Origin: Pedobacter rhodius
GTDB taxonomy: Bacteria > Bacteroidota > Bacteroidia > Sphingobacteriales > Sphingobacteriaceae
NCBI RefSeq assembly: GCF_027213645.1
Contig: NZ_JAPWGL010000001.1
Coordinates: 992,001 to 1,056,000 of the forward strand
Length of the DNA stretch: 64,000 bases
Direction: 5' to 3'
The notes under the pieces are model-generated. The model was not told the origin of the DNA and made no database searches. It was given only the letters and a program-made list of their open reading frames with translations. The position numbers were made by a program, and so were the translations under genes. Numbering within the stretch: position 1 is the stretch's first letter; each line of letters begins with the position of its first letter. This document shows, one piece after another, positions 53,086-62,973 of this stretch.

Positions 53086-55284
53086 TTAAGATTTTTTCCA
53101 GTTGAGGTGTACCATTTTATTGCCCTTTAAAAAGATTTCTAAATCCTGGCGACGGTCTTTTGGAGTTTTAAATGCTTCTGAATCTTTAATTTCAAAATTC
53201 AGTTTTAATGCATTTCTGGAATTGTTATCCGGTACTATCCGAAGCCGGTAGTCTATCCGGGTGTCTCCCAGTAAATGAAATTGCACGGTGTTTTTGCTTT
53301 TCCTGATTCTCCCAATCGGGCAATCGGTGAAAACAAGAAACGGTTCTCCATCAATTTTGATAAAATGACGTGGCAGGATTCCAAATGCATTTCCCGCTCC
53401 GTAAACTTCCTGCCCTACAGCACCGCTTTTTTCTATGCCATCGTGTATATCTTCCAGTGCAATCCATAATTTCCGATCGACTTCACCGGTTTTTACTTCA
53501 TCAGAAATCATCTCCTCAGGGAGCATTGGCGGGTAGTAGTAAGGCGCACGCTCAACCAGGTAACGGATAAATTCGCTGCATAACAATCGCACACTTGGCA
53601 GAATTTCGACGCCTTCAGCATGCAAAAGATAATCGTGAAACGCGCAAAAAACTTCCTGTTCTTCATAAGCAGCAGTATAAGGCGCATCACTCAGCGGGAA
53701 AAGTGCGAAAAAAGTAGGGATGTATTTTCCAAACCCGTAATTGCAATCCCATAATTGTATATTTTGAAAGATAGAGGCCAGGCACCTGTAGCTTAAATTA
53801 AGATACCGTTCATTGCCGGTGAGTTTATATAGCCGGAGCAAGGCGCCGGCACCAAAAGCCGTATTATTTGCCTGGTACATGATATTATACCCCACAGTTG
53901 CAAGCTTTTTAGCGGCGATTTCGGCTTCTTTTAAATATTTTTTCTCGTTTGTAAGTTCATAGGCCTGCAGCATAACGTGCGTATACAAGCCTGCAACATC
54001 CTGTTCGCCACCTGCTCCGGGTTTAGTTTCTGCCTTGATAATTTCCAGGGTATCCATTTTATAAAATACAGGCCATTGGTATTTAAACTTATGTGCCACT
54101 TTAATCGCATAGCCAAGAGAATTGAGAAAAAGTTTTTCTGCCTGTTTATCGCCTTTGAGGGCTAACCTGGAAAGGTTAAGTAACGGATGATGGAGGTACC
54201 AGGAATCCATAACCATAGGCATTTTTTGTTCTTCTTCGCCTTTCAGTTTGTCTTCAGCAGCAGGATGCCAGCGCACAAGCGTTTTTAACTTTTCGCTGTA
54301 AAAAGGTGCAAGTCCCTCTTTAATAACTTTCATTACATCCAGTGTTTTACCACTCCATTCCGAATAATCCACCAATGGTAAAAGAACGGCAAGCTGCACC
54401 ATTATTTCAGGAGGGGTGTCGTAATCGCATACATAAGCATTCAGGTATTTGCTGCCACTAACCATCGACCAGCAACCCGGGTTTTCAATTAAGTCTTCCA
54501 GTCCTTTTTCAAGAATATCCGGCCAGTGTGTGTAACGCGTTGCAGGTTTAGGGACTTGCAAATAAATTTCACTAAGCATGTCGAGATAGTCGGTGGCTTG
54601 ATCAGACGTCAAAATAGCACCGGTTTTAAAGCCGATACAAGCGTCTGAAATGGTATATTTTATCCCGGCCTTTAATGGTTTATCTTTTGTTTCGGGAAGG
54701 GAAAGCCCGATTTCAGGAAGACTACCGCCCACAACTTCGGCAAGAGATGTTCCGGTTTGTTCTGCATAAGGCGAAAGTTCTGTTAAGTTTTGAAAATAAA
54801 GGATGCGAAGATCTCGTTCCGGAAGAGAAAAATACAAAAGTCCGGACCTGGTACCAATTTGCTGTACATGGACTTCACCTATTGATTTTACCGGTTGTTT
54901 TGCATGGTTTGTTGTTAAGATATCCCTTGGCCAATACGGGATAAACAGCTCATCTGATGGAATAAGTGTGCATTTATATTTCAGTATAATTAGTTTTTCA
55001 AAGCTGAAAGCAATGCTTAAATCAAAGATTCCTATAATGCTTTTAATATGAATTGAAATACCATCAGCTGTTTTTTTTAACTTCAGGTCTTTACCCACGC
55101 CCCCGGGTACATAACATGCCCTGAAATATACAGGTGTGTAACTCAAATTTGAAACCGCTACCCAGATGGACTCTTTTGTTGCTGATATCCTTAAAGATAA
55201 ATCTTGAAAATGCTCACTGTGAATTACTTCATTATTTTCAAATTCATCCATTGCAGTCAATGCCCATGGTGATAATCCGCTCAT
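53086..55284 (-). CDS. large (alpha/alpha)6-toroid glycosidase-like protein
   Basis: A 732-residue protein without a signal peptide, so probably cytosolic. The N-terminal 230 residues are beta-rich; residues about 250-600 form repeated helical hairpins of a six-hairpin toroid (VMLQAYELTNEKKYLKEAEIAAKKL, AFGAGALLRLYKLTGNERYLNLSY, LWDCNYGFGKYIPTFFALFPL). A C-terminal beta domain follows (FGILPRHFIKIDGEPFLVF). No family name could be assigned with confidence, and catalytic acids cannot be chosen among many. First gene of the glycan operon; it may trim, transfer or bind the glycan made by its neighbours. Confidence 0.7.
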   Translation of the reverse strand: MSGLSPWALTAMDEFENNEVIHSEHFQDLSLRISATKESIWVAVSNLSYTPVYFRACYVPGGVGKDLKLKKTADGISIHIKSIIGIFDLSIAFSFEKLIILKYKCTLIPSDELFIPYWPRDILTTNHAKQPVKSIGEVHVQQIGTRSGLLYFSLPERDLRILYFQNLTELSPYAEQTGTSLAEVVGGSLPEIGLSLPETKDKPLKAGIKYTISDACIGFKTGAILTSDQATDYLDMLSEIYLQVPKPATRYTHWPDILEKGLEDLIENPGCWSMVSGSKYLNAYVCDYDTPPEIMVQLAVLLPLVDYSEWSGKTLDVMKVIKEGLAPFYSEKLKTLVRWHPAAEDKLKGEEEQKMPMVMDSWYLHHPLLNLSRLALKGDKQAEKLFLNSLGYAIKVAHKFKYQWPVFYKMDTLEIIKAETKPGAGGEQDVAGLYTHVMLQAYELTNEKKYLKEAEIAAKKLATVGYNIMYQANNTAFGAGALLRLYKLTGNERYLNLSYRCLASIFQNIQLWDCNYGFGKYIPTFFALFPLSDAPYTAAYEEQEVFCAFHDYLLHAEGVEILPSVRLLCSEFIRYLVERAPYYYPPMLPEEMISDEVKTGEVDRKLWIALEDIHDGIEKSGAVGQEVYGAGNAFGILPRHFIKIDGEPFLVFTDCPIGRIRKSKNTVQFHLLGDTRIDYRLRIVPDNNSRNALKLNFEIKDSEAFKTPKDRRQDLEIFLKGNKMVHLNWKKS

Positions 55285-55734
55285 AAAAGTTAATTTAGGT
55301 TATTAAGGTCTTTGTTTCACAACATGTCTTTTTACCATAAAGTTTTACTAATGCTATTGGCGACTATAAAACGATTAGAATTCCCGGTCAATTGGTAATG
55401 TTGAACAGGCAGTTAAAATTTATATGTTATTTAATTGCTAATCTATGTCTGCTATGGGCTGCATACTGTATTGATTAAACTTTATAAAACGGTTCCGGGG
55501 TAATTCCAGGCAATTTAGGATTGTAATTACAATCACTTAAAATATTGAGAACAGTTCATTAGCAGAAGGAACATTATCCGGAGCTGTCCCGGATATCTTT
55601 ATCAAAAGGGGGATTTTGTAGTAATTAACTTTTAACGATTGTATAATAAATTATATTTGAAAATTTGAGTGCATCAGAATACATAAAAATGTATTAATAT
55701 TGGACTTAACTATTTAATTTCTTTTAAACAATAT
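55285..55734. other. gene-free divergent promoter region
   Basis: No gene or repeat of the families above is seen. It separates the glycan operon from the second sigma factor. The only promoter-like sequence noted is TATATTTG at 55652-55659. Confidence 0.5.
55652..55659 (+). promoter_or_regulatory. possible -7 box for second ECF sigma gene
   Basis: TATATTTG fits the Bacteroidota consensus TAnnTTTG, 75 bp before the start. The -33 region (TTTTAAC) is poor, so the call is weak. Confidence 0.3.
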
Positions 55735-56334
55735 ATGGCAATCGCCCCCCTCCATAATGAGCAGGAATTGCTGGCTAAAATAGCCCGGGGGGATGAACGT
55801 GCTTTTACTGAACTTTTTGAAGGTTACTATGGGGCATTGGGCGAATTTGTATTTAAGCTAACCGAATCATTACCTGTAACGCAAGAAATTGTTCAGGATG
55901 CTTTTATTAAAATTTGGCTGAAGCGCGAATCTTTAACTGAATTGAAAAGTTTTAGCAACTACCTGTTCATCATCTGCAGAAATCAAACCTATAATCATTT
56001 AAGGAAAATAGCCGGAGAACGTAATCTTCAGCAACAGGTTAATCAGTACTTAAATGAAAACAACGAGTTGCAGGATGATGATGTCGCAATCGACCAATAT
56101 CGTCTACTAATTGATCAAGCTATAGATAAGCTGCCTGAAAAAGCTAAAAAAGTATATCTTTTAAGCAGACATGAGCGGCTTAAGTATGATGAGATTGCTC
56201 AGAAATTAAATATTTCTCCGGAAACGGTAAAAAAACATATCCAGTATGCTGTTAATTTTATTAAAAATGACATTAATTCCCGAATGGATATAGGTATTGC
56301 GGTCATTTTAATGAGTTCGATGGTTATTCGCTGA
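55735..56334 (+). CDS. ECF RNA polymerase sigma factor (FecI-like)
   Basis: A 199-residue sigma-70 protein. Region 2 lies at about 20-95 (DERAFTELFEGYYGALGEFV, EIVQDAFIKIWLKRESL, YLFIICRNQTYNHLRK). Region 4 lies at about 130-180 (IDKLPEKAKKVYLLSRHERL, DEIAQKLNISPETVKKHIQY). It belongs to the Bacteroides-expansion type of sigma factors linked to FecR and SusC. FecR follows after 74 bp on the same strand, the normal layout, in contrast to the interrupted first module. Confidence 0.93.
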   Translation: MAIAPLHNEQELLAKIARGDERAFTELFEGYYGALGEFVFKLTESLPVTQEIVQDAFIKIWLKRESLTELKSFSNYLFIICRNQTYNHLRKIAGERNLQQQVNQYLNENNELQDDDVAIDQYRLLIDQAIDKLPEKAKKVYLLSRHERLKYDEIAQKLNISPETVKKHIQYAVNFIKNDINSRMDIGIAVILMSSMVIR

Positions 56335-56408
56335 TTTTTATATAAAATAACTACCCCTTTTTGTGTGCAGTTGTGTCTTTAGTGTAAAATATCTATAAGC
56401 CGGCTATT

Positions 56409-57599
56409 ATGCAAAATACAAGACTAACGCTTTTATTTAATAAATATTTAGATAAATCTGCTACCCCGCAGGAACGGGCGCAGCTTTTTGCCTGGCTTAG
56501 GGATTCATCAAACAAATATGATATAGAGCAGGAGATGGAAAAGCTGTGGACTAATTTTGCAGTTCAAACTAATCCGTTTTCTGAGCAGGATAAGGTTGTG
56601 ATGCTGGAAAAAATTCTTCACTTTACGAAGGAAGAAAGCGTGACATCACAAAAACCGGTTAAAATTTACCGTTTATTTCAAAAATGGGCGGTTGCCGCAG
56701 TGATTACCATTGCAGTAATGGCCGGAGGTTATTTTTATTATGTTCAACAAAATCAACGGGTTGAAACAGTTGCTTATCAAAATGATATTGCTCCTGGCAG
56801 AAAAGGTGCTACACTCACGTTGGGCGATGGGAAAAAGATTCTAATCAAAGATGCTTTAGCGGGTAACCTCGCAAACCAGTCTGGCGTAAAAATTTCGAAA
56901 ACTACTGATGGCCAGATTGTTTACGAAATTGCAAATGATAAATCTGATAAAATTGTTTACAATACCTTATCCACTACACGGGGGGAGCAAACCCAGGTGC
57001 GTTTGCCTGATGGCACTGTTGTTTTTTTAAATGCCGAATCTTCTTTAACCTATCCAACAAATTTTTCTAAATCGGGTGAAAGGCGGGTTTCTTTAACAGG
57101 GGAGGGTTATTTCGAAGTTGCCAAAGATAAGAAGCATCCCTTTATCGTAAAAACAGATAAGCAGGAAGTCGCCGTTTTAGGAACGCATTTTAATATTAAT
57201 GCGTACCGTAATGAAGAAAGCATTAAAACCACCTTAATTGAAGGTAGGGTAAAAGTTTTCTCTTTCCTGTTAAGACATGAAATTACGCTAAAGCCGGGGC
57301 AGCAAGCTGTTTTAAATCAGCAAGCGCTCACAACTAACCAAGCTAATATTGATGAGGCGCTGGCCTGGAAAAATGGTGAATTCAGATTCGACGATAAAAG
57401 CATTTCTGAGATTATGAAACAAATAGCCAGATGGTATGATGTAACGGTTATTTTTAATGATCAGGTACCAAATGGTTATTTAAGTGGATCAATTTCGCGG
57501 AATAGAAATTTAAGTCAGGTACTTAAAATGATAGAAAAAACAAAAGAAGTTAAATTCAGAATTGATGGGCGAAAAATTTATGTAAACAAATATAACTAA
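56409..57599 (+). CDS. FecR-family anti-sigma factor
   Basis: A 396-residue protein with cytoplasmic N-terminal helices (LLFNKYLDKSATPQERAQLF), a membrane segment at about 96-113 (WAVAAVITIAVMAGGYFYYV), FecR domain at about 195-290 (STTRGEQTQVRLPDGTVVFLNAES, GYFEVAKDKKHPFIVKTDKQ, VLGTHFNINAYRNEES) and DUF4974-like C-terminus (FRFDDKSISEIMKQIARWYDVTVIFN). It regulates the adjacent sigma factor and responds to the STN domain of the SusC encoded 189 bp downstream. Confidence 0.94.
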   Translation: MQNTRLTLLFNKYLDKSATPQERAQLFAWLRDSSNKYDIEQEMEKLWTNFAVQTNPFSEQDKVVMLEKILHFTKEESVTSQKPVKIYRLFQKWAVAAVITIAVMAGGYFYYVQQNQRVETVAYQNDIAPGRKGATLTLGDGKKILIKDALAGNLANQSGVKISKTTDGQIVYEIANDKSDKIVYNTLSTTRGEQTQVRLPDGTVVFLNAESSLTYPTNFSKSGERRVSLTGEGYFEVAKDKKHPFIVKTDKQEVAVLGTHFNINAYRNEESIKTTLIEGRVKVFSFLLRHEITLKPGQQAVLNQQALTTNQANIDEALAWKNGEFRFDDKSISEIMKQIARWYDVTVIFNDQVPNGYLSGSISRNRNLSQVLKMIEKTKEVKFRIDGRKIYVNKYN

Positions 57600-57788
57600 A
57601 CTAAACAACTATAAATAAACCGAACTGTATGAAGAAATATTTATGAAAGAAAATTAAAACATAAAAAAACCAGCAGTACATAAAGCACCCCTGGTTTTGT
57701 CTGGCTCAGCCAATAAAATATCAACCGTTTAACCGCAGTATGCCGCCGCTTCGAAACAAAGGCAAGCTGCTAAACCAAACCTAAACAA

Positions 57789-60700
57789 ATGTATAAAAAT
57801 TATACTAAGAAACTTCGTATGTCCGAAGGGCATATCCTCAAACTATGGCTTATTATGCGCTTAACCATCGTAATACTAATCGCTTCTTTAATGCAGGTCA
57901 GTGCAGCCAGCTTCGCACAGAAGATTACCCTGTCTGCAAAAAATGCTACGCTAACCCAGGTTCTTGATAAAATAAAAGCACAATCCGGTATTGATTTTCT
58001 GGTCTCTTCAGAGATTCTTAAAAATTCTAAAAGAGTTTCAATAGATGTAAAAAATGCAGAATTAAAAATTGTTTTAGGTGAAATTTTTAAAGACCAGTTA
58101 CTGGATTATACCATCGAAGATAAATTTGTTGTGGTTTCCAGAAAAGAGCGCAGCCTAAGTGATAAAATTATAAGCTTTTTTGCTGCTAATCAAATGCTTA
58201 CCGGTACGGTTACCGATTCAACAGGAACTAATTTGGCTGGTGCCACCGTAACAATTGTGAAAACAGGATTAAAGGATGGGGTTAGTATAAGAATGGTGTC
58301 TGATGAAAAAGGCGGTTTTCGCTTTTCGCTTGAGCCGGGTCAGTATCGACTATCCATCTCTTATATAGGCTATGTTCCATACCAGAAAGACATTACCATA
58401 GCAAGTGAAGCTATTGACCTGAAAATTGTATTGGCAAGCCTGAAGAATCAATTGGATGAAGTTGCAGTGGTGAATACAGGCTATCAAAAATTCGCTTTAG
58501 AACAGGCAACCGGATCTTACAATGTCATTAGCAAAGAACAATTAGAAAAACCTACAAATGATATTATTTCAAGGCTGATCGGAACTACAGCGGGCGTACA
58601 AACGCGATCTACCGCTTCAGGAGGGTTAAATATAGAAATACGCGGTAAAAGTAATTTAGTTCAGGGCGCCAATTCATCTCCGCCGTTAATCGTGATTGAC
58701 GGGTTTCCGGTAACCAGCACTTTGCTTGGCCCCACAGGATTAGTGAATCCAAATGACGTAGAGAGCATTACTGTATTAAAGGATGCGGCTGCAGCGGCTG
58801 TTTGGGGTGCAAAAGCAACCAATGGCGTAATCGTGATTACGACTAAAACGGCTAAAAAAAATCAGCCTTTAAAGATCGATTTCTCTGCTTTCGTGTCATT
58901 TTCACCAAAGTTCGACTTAGGTTATGCCACAGGTTTGGCTTCACCTGCTGAAACGGTAGATTACGAAGCCATGGTATACAACAACTACGGCACCTCTGCT
59001 ATTACAAATTCCAAATTTAATACCGGGAAAAGAAGTCCTGCCTTAACTGCTCTGAACGAGAATTTTTTAGGCTATACAACGGCAGCCGAATTAAGTGCCA
59101 CGCTGGCGCAACTCAGAACACAAGATAATCGCCAGCAAGTAAGCGATAATTTATTGGCCAATCCACTTACCACCCAATATAATTTAAACTTATCCGGTGG
59201 TAGCGAAAAAATGAGGAATTATTTGGCCATGGAATTTCAGACAGATCAATATAATTTAAAAGGCAATAAGGACCAGCAATATAGATTTAATTATAAAGGA
59301 ACGGCTAGTGTAGCTAAGTGGTTAGATGTTAACATTGGTGTAAATGCACAGTATAGTAATGCTACTGCAAATGGTTATGCATTAAGCAGCATAGCAGGAA
59401 TATCGCCCTATGCTTTATTAAAAAATGCCGATGGTAGCTTAACAGATGTACCACAATACTATCAGCAAATGGTATCAAGGCTTTATACAACCAGTAATTT
59501 TCCATATTCTTTTACCTTCAATCCCATTGAAGAAATTAATAACCGTAATATACAAACACCGGAATATAATGCACGCTTACAAGGCGGATTAACCTTTAAA
59601 ATAATACCAGGGCTAACATTTGATGTAAGAGGCCAGTTTGAGTACTTCCAGCGCTACAACAGGGATTATGAAAACGACCAGACATTTCTGGCAAGAAGTA
59701 CCGTTAATACTGCAGCTACTGTAGCGGCTAATAATACAGTTACCCTAAATCTTCCGGTAGGGGGCATTTTGCAGAACCAGCAATCGGCTTCTACCAATAA
59801 ATATTATTTCCGCCATCAACTTAACTTTGTGCGCAGTTATAATGACAAACATCAGTTTAATGCCATTGCCGGATTAGAGTATAGCAACTCAATTTTTAAA
59901 TCAAATAACGCACCTAACAGCTATGGATACAACGATAACACCTTGTCGGTAGGTACCCCAAATTTTGCAGCGAGCACCAACTGGCTGGGTAACAGCAATT
60001 TTTTTAGTCCGCTAAGTTCATATTCATATTCTACACAAGTTTTTTATTCGCTTTTTGCGAGCGGAGCGTACACTTACCTTAAAAAATACACCGTCTCTTT
60101 CAGTGCACGTACAGATGCTTCTAATTTAATCACAGACAATCCCAAATACAGGTACCGCCCGTTTGGATCTTTGGGTTTAAGTTACGACATCAGTAAAGAA
60201 AATTTTATGCGTAGCGCAACCTGGTTGGATAGGTTAAACATTAGGGCAACCTATGGATACAACGGCAACGTAAATGCAGCAAGCAGTCCATATACAACAT
60301 TGAATTTGAGTACTTCTCCAAATGTTTTTACCGGCGATCTTACGGCGCAGGTACGTACACAAGGCAATCCATTTGTAAGATGGGAACGTACAGGTACGCT
60401 AAATTTGGCTACTGATTTTTCTATGTTCAAAGGACGATTGACCGGGTCTGTAGATTATTACGATAAAGTTGGCAAAGATTTATTAACCACAGTAACCGTA
60501 CCCGCAGTTAATGGTACAACCAGTACTGTTTTTAATGATGCCTCACTAAGCAACAGGGGGATAGAGTTGGTTTTAGGTACTACTTTGCCTATTCTTAACA
60601 ACAAAATCGTGTGGCGCGGCAGCGTAAACCTTGCCTATAATCGCACTAAGGTAATAAACATCATAAATACGGCATCCGCATATAGCAGTTTTATCACTGG

Positions 60701-61352
60701 TAACAACTATATAACCGGATATGACCCTAATACGGCCTGGGCATTTCAATACGCAGGTCTTGTGGGTGGTGTAGCTTCTATAAAAGGCCCGGATGGAACA
60801 ACTTATCCGATAACCAGCATACCAACTACTTCTGATGCACGTACTTTTTTACAAAATACAGGAACATTTAATCAACCTTATAATGCCGGAATGGTTAACT
60901 CATTTAAAATTTACGATTTTAATCTATCCTTCATTGTAACAGGTAAATGGGGTGGTGTATTCCAAGGTCAGGCGTTTAATTATCCGACATCATCACAGGG
61001 CTATATTTTGCCAAATGGCCAGTTATCAGCTGTGCTTAATGGCGATCCGAATACGATGTTAACTTTTCCTGCAAATACAACAAGCTCACTTACGCCGTAT
61101 ACGCAAACCGCCAGATTTATGAGTTACAATTATTTGAATGCTGCTTTATTAAGGATGCAGGAAATTAATTTGAGTTACAACATTCCTGTTGGTCTGCTTG
61201 CGCATGCAGGTTTTAAAAATGCCACCATAGGAGTACAAGGAAACAATTTGTTTAGTGTTTTTGCGAACAAGACCGGGCAAGATCCTGAATTTGTGCGGGG
61301 TAACTTAAAGCAAGTGGCTCTATATACTTTCAATATAAGAGTTGGGCTTTAA
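57789..61352 (+). CDS. SusC/RagA-family TonB-dependent outer-membrane transporter with STN domain
   Basis: A 1187-residue protein. Like the first SusC it begins MYKN, with the signal peptide core at about 23-45 (MRLTIVILIASLMQVSAASFAQ). STN at about 47-120, carboxypeptidase-regulatory-like domain at about 136-215 (LTGTVTDSTGTNLAGATVTI, SISYIGYVPYQKDITI), plug at about 225-355 (NDIISRLIGTTAGVQTRSTA, PPLIVIDGFPV, ESITVLKDAAAAAVWGAKATNGVIVITTK), then the barrel. The STN-FecR-sigma chain should autoregulate expression. SusD follows 47 bp downstream. The substrate is unknown; the presence of a TlpA-like gene rather than a glycoside hydrolase leaves peptide or glycan uptake open. Confidence 0.95.
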   Translation: MYKNYTKKLRMSEGHILKLWLIMRLTIVILIASLMQVSAASFAQKITLSAKNATLTQVLDKIKAQSGIDFLVSSEILKNSKRVSIDVKNAELKIVLGEIFKDQLLDYTIEDKFVVVSRKERSLSDKIISFFAANQMLTGTVTDSTGTNLAGATVTIVKTGLKDGVSIRMVSDEKGGFRFSLEPGQYRLSISYIGYVPYQKDITIASEAIDLKIVLASLKNQLDEVAVVNTGYQKFALEQATGSYNVISKEQLEKPTNDIISRLIGTTAGVQTRSTASGGLNIEIRGKSNLVQGANSSPPLIVIDGFPVTSTLLGPTGLVNPNDVESITVLKDAAAAAVWGAKATNGVIVITTKTAKKNQPLKIDFSAFVSFSPKFDLGYATGLASPAETVDYEAMVYNNYGTSAITNSKFNTGKRSPALTALNENFLGYTTAAELSATLAQLRTQDNRQQVSDNLLANPLTTQYNLNLSGGSEKMRNYLAMEFQTDQYNLKGNKDQQYRFNYKGTASVAKWLDVNIGVNAQYSNATANGYALSSIAGISPYALLKNADGSLTDVPQYYQQMVSRLYTTSNFPYSFTFNPIEEINNRNIQTPEYNARLQGGLTFKIIPGLTFDVRGQFEYFQRYNRDYENDQTFLARSTVNTAATVAANNTVTLNLPVGGILQNQQSASTNKYYFRHQLNFVRSYNDKHQFNAIAGLEYSNSIFKSNNAPNSYGYNDNTLSVGTPNFAASTNWLGNSNFFSPLSSYSYSTQVFYSLFASGAYTYLKKYTVSFSARTDASNLITDNPKYRYRPFGSLGLSYDISKENFMRSATWLDRLNIRATYGYNGNVNAASSPYTTLNLSTSPNVFTGDLTAQVRTQGNPFVRWERTGTLNLATDFSMFKGRLTGSVDYYDKVGKDLLTTVTVPAVNGTTSTVFNDASLSNRGIELVLGTTLPILNNKIVWRGSVNLAYNRTKVINIINTASAYSSFITGNNYITGYDPNTAWAFQYAGLVGGVASIKGPDGTTYPITSIPTTSDARTFLQNTGTFNQPYNAGMVNSFKIYDFNLSFIVTGKWGGVFQGQAFNYPTSSQGYILPNGQLSAVLNGDPNTMLTFPANTTSSLTPYTQTARFMSYNYLNAALLRMQEINLSYNIPVGLLAHAGFKNATIGVQGNNLFSVFANKTGQDPEFVRGNLKQVALYTFNIRVGL

Positions 61353-61399
61353 CGAACAGATTAATATCATATAGATTCATTATTAAATATAATAATATC

Positions 61400-62941
61400 A
61401 TGAAATTGAAAACAATATATAGCGCATGTTATCTGATTATTGCAAGCACAATGCTGGCAATGGTAACAGGTTGTGAAAAAGATTTGAATTTGCGCCCGTC
61501 AAAAGGATCTGGAGTGGTCATTACACAAACTTCAGACTTAGATGCGCTTTTAAATAATTACACTAGTTTTTGTAACGAAATAAACCGTACCGCAATTTAT
61601 AGTACCGATGATTTTCAGCTCGATACGGGTATCTACAATGCACTCCCTTCCAGGTATCCGATAGATGGAATTGAATTTGGCACCTGGGACACCCAATATA
61701 TTCCAACAGATTTTTCAGAGCAATTTTGGAGCGGGGAATACAGTAAGATTTATCAGGCTAATTTAGTGCTATCGTATGTAAATAAGGTAACCGGACCAGA
61801 TAAGCAGAAGGCAGATTTAGCTGCTGATGCATATTTTATAAGGGCTTACAGTTATTGGGAGCTCGTTAACAATTACTGCCTGCCATACAGCCAGGCAAAT
61901 CTTAATGAACCGGGCCTGCCCATTAAATTATTACCGAATTACGAAGAATCTTTAGTTCGTCAGTCATTGGGGGCAACTTATAAGCAAATTCAGAACGATC
62001 TCAATGAAGCTTTGAAAACGACCGTTCCTTTGGTGCAGAATGGGGTTAATCGCAGTTGGCGGGCAAATATTACAGCTGTAAATGCATTTGCAGCTCGTTT
62101 TTACCTGAGTATAGGTGATTATGCCGCTGCATTAAAGTATGCAAATGCTTCTTTGTCTTCTTATAGCACTTTGGTTGATTATAATAGTGGAATGCGTTAT
62201 GGTACTCCTGCTAGCGTTACGGTAACAAATAAGAACGGCACCAAGCAAACCGTTACCATCCAATATCCGTACACACACGATAGAACAGATGTTAGTTACC
62301 AGCTAACCTGGCCAGAATCAACCTATTTCAGGGTATTAAATTTTGGTAATTCACTTAACTGGTTTATACCAAGCCAGGCTTTACTAAATCTTTATGATAA
62401 AACTAATGACCTTCGCTATAAATATAATATTGTTCAAAATTTCTCTTATGTAAGAGGGCTTATTAACCCTGCCTATGGTTATCCGGGTTATATATTTTAT
62501 GGTGAAACAGCTATACCTCTGGGGCCCACCACTGCCGAAATGTATTTGATAAAAGCGGAATGTTTAGCCAGGACTAACGACGTACCCGGCGCAATGGCAG
62601 CGGTAAATGTGTTGCACCGTGCCCGTACGGTTACCGGCTCTCCCGATCTTATTGCGACCACACAAGCTGCAGCTATTACCAGTATATTAGAAGAGCGCAG
62701 GCGGGAAATGCCATTCAGGCAACGTTGGAGTGATGTAAAGCGATTGAACAATAACGATTATGCAGGCGACAATGTTGCGCCCTTTACACGTTTGTTTTAC
62801 CAATACAATTCTTCGTCGACAATAAAACCACTCGTGTTTCAAACGTTCACATTGCCTGTAAATTCGAGGCGTTTTGCCGTGCCAATCCCTCAAAACGACA
62901 TTAACAACAGTAATGGTCAAATCACTCAAAATACCTATTAA
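61400..62941 (+). CDS. SusD/RagB-family substrate-binding lipoprotein
   Basis: A 513-residue lipoprotein; the lipobox cysteine is C25 (AMVTGCEKD). SusD-like N-terminal helices (FWSGEYSKIYQANLVLSYVN, AADAYFIRAYSYWELVNNYC) and RagB/SusD C-terminal motifs (AEMYLIKAECLARTNDVPGAM, SILEERRREMPFRQRWSDVKR) are intact. It is the partner of the upstream SusC. It shares the overall plan of the 29914 protein but is longer, indicating a different substrate. Confidence 0.95.
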   Translation: MKLKTIYSACYLIIASTMLAMVTGCEKDLNLRPSKGSGVVITQTSDLDALLNNYTSFCNEINRTAIYSTDDFQLDTGIYNALPSRYPIDGIEFGTWDTQYIPTDFSEQFWSGEYSKIYQANLVLSYVNKVTGPDKQKADLAADAYFIRAYSYWELVNNYCLPYSQANLNEPGLPIKLLPNYEESLVRQSLGATYKQIQNDLNEALKTTVPLVQNGVNRSWRANITAVNAFAARFYLSIGDYAAALKYANASLSSYSTLVDYNSGMRYGTPASVTVTNKNGTKQTVTIQYPYTHDRTDVSYQLTWPESTYFRVLNFGNSLNWFIPSQALLNLYDKTNDLRYKYNIVQNFSYVRGLINPAYGYPGYIFYGETAIPLGPTTAEMYLIKAECLARTNDVPGAMAAVNVLHRARTVTGSPDLIATTQAAAITSILEERRREMPFRQRWSDVKRLNNNDYAGDNVAPFTRLFYQYNSSSTIKPLVFQTFTLPVNSRRFAVPIPQNDINNSNGQITQNTY

Positions 62942-62973
62942 TTTTATTTATAAAGCTACAAAAGATCAGAATT

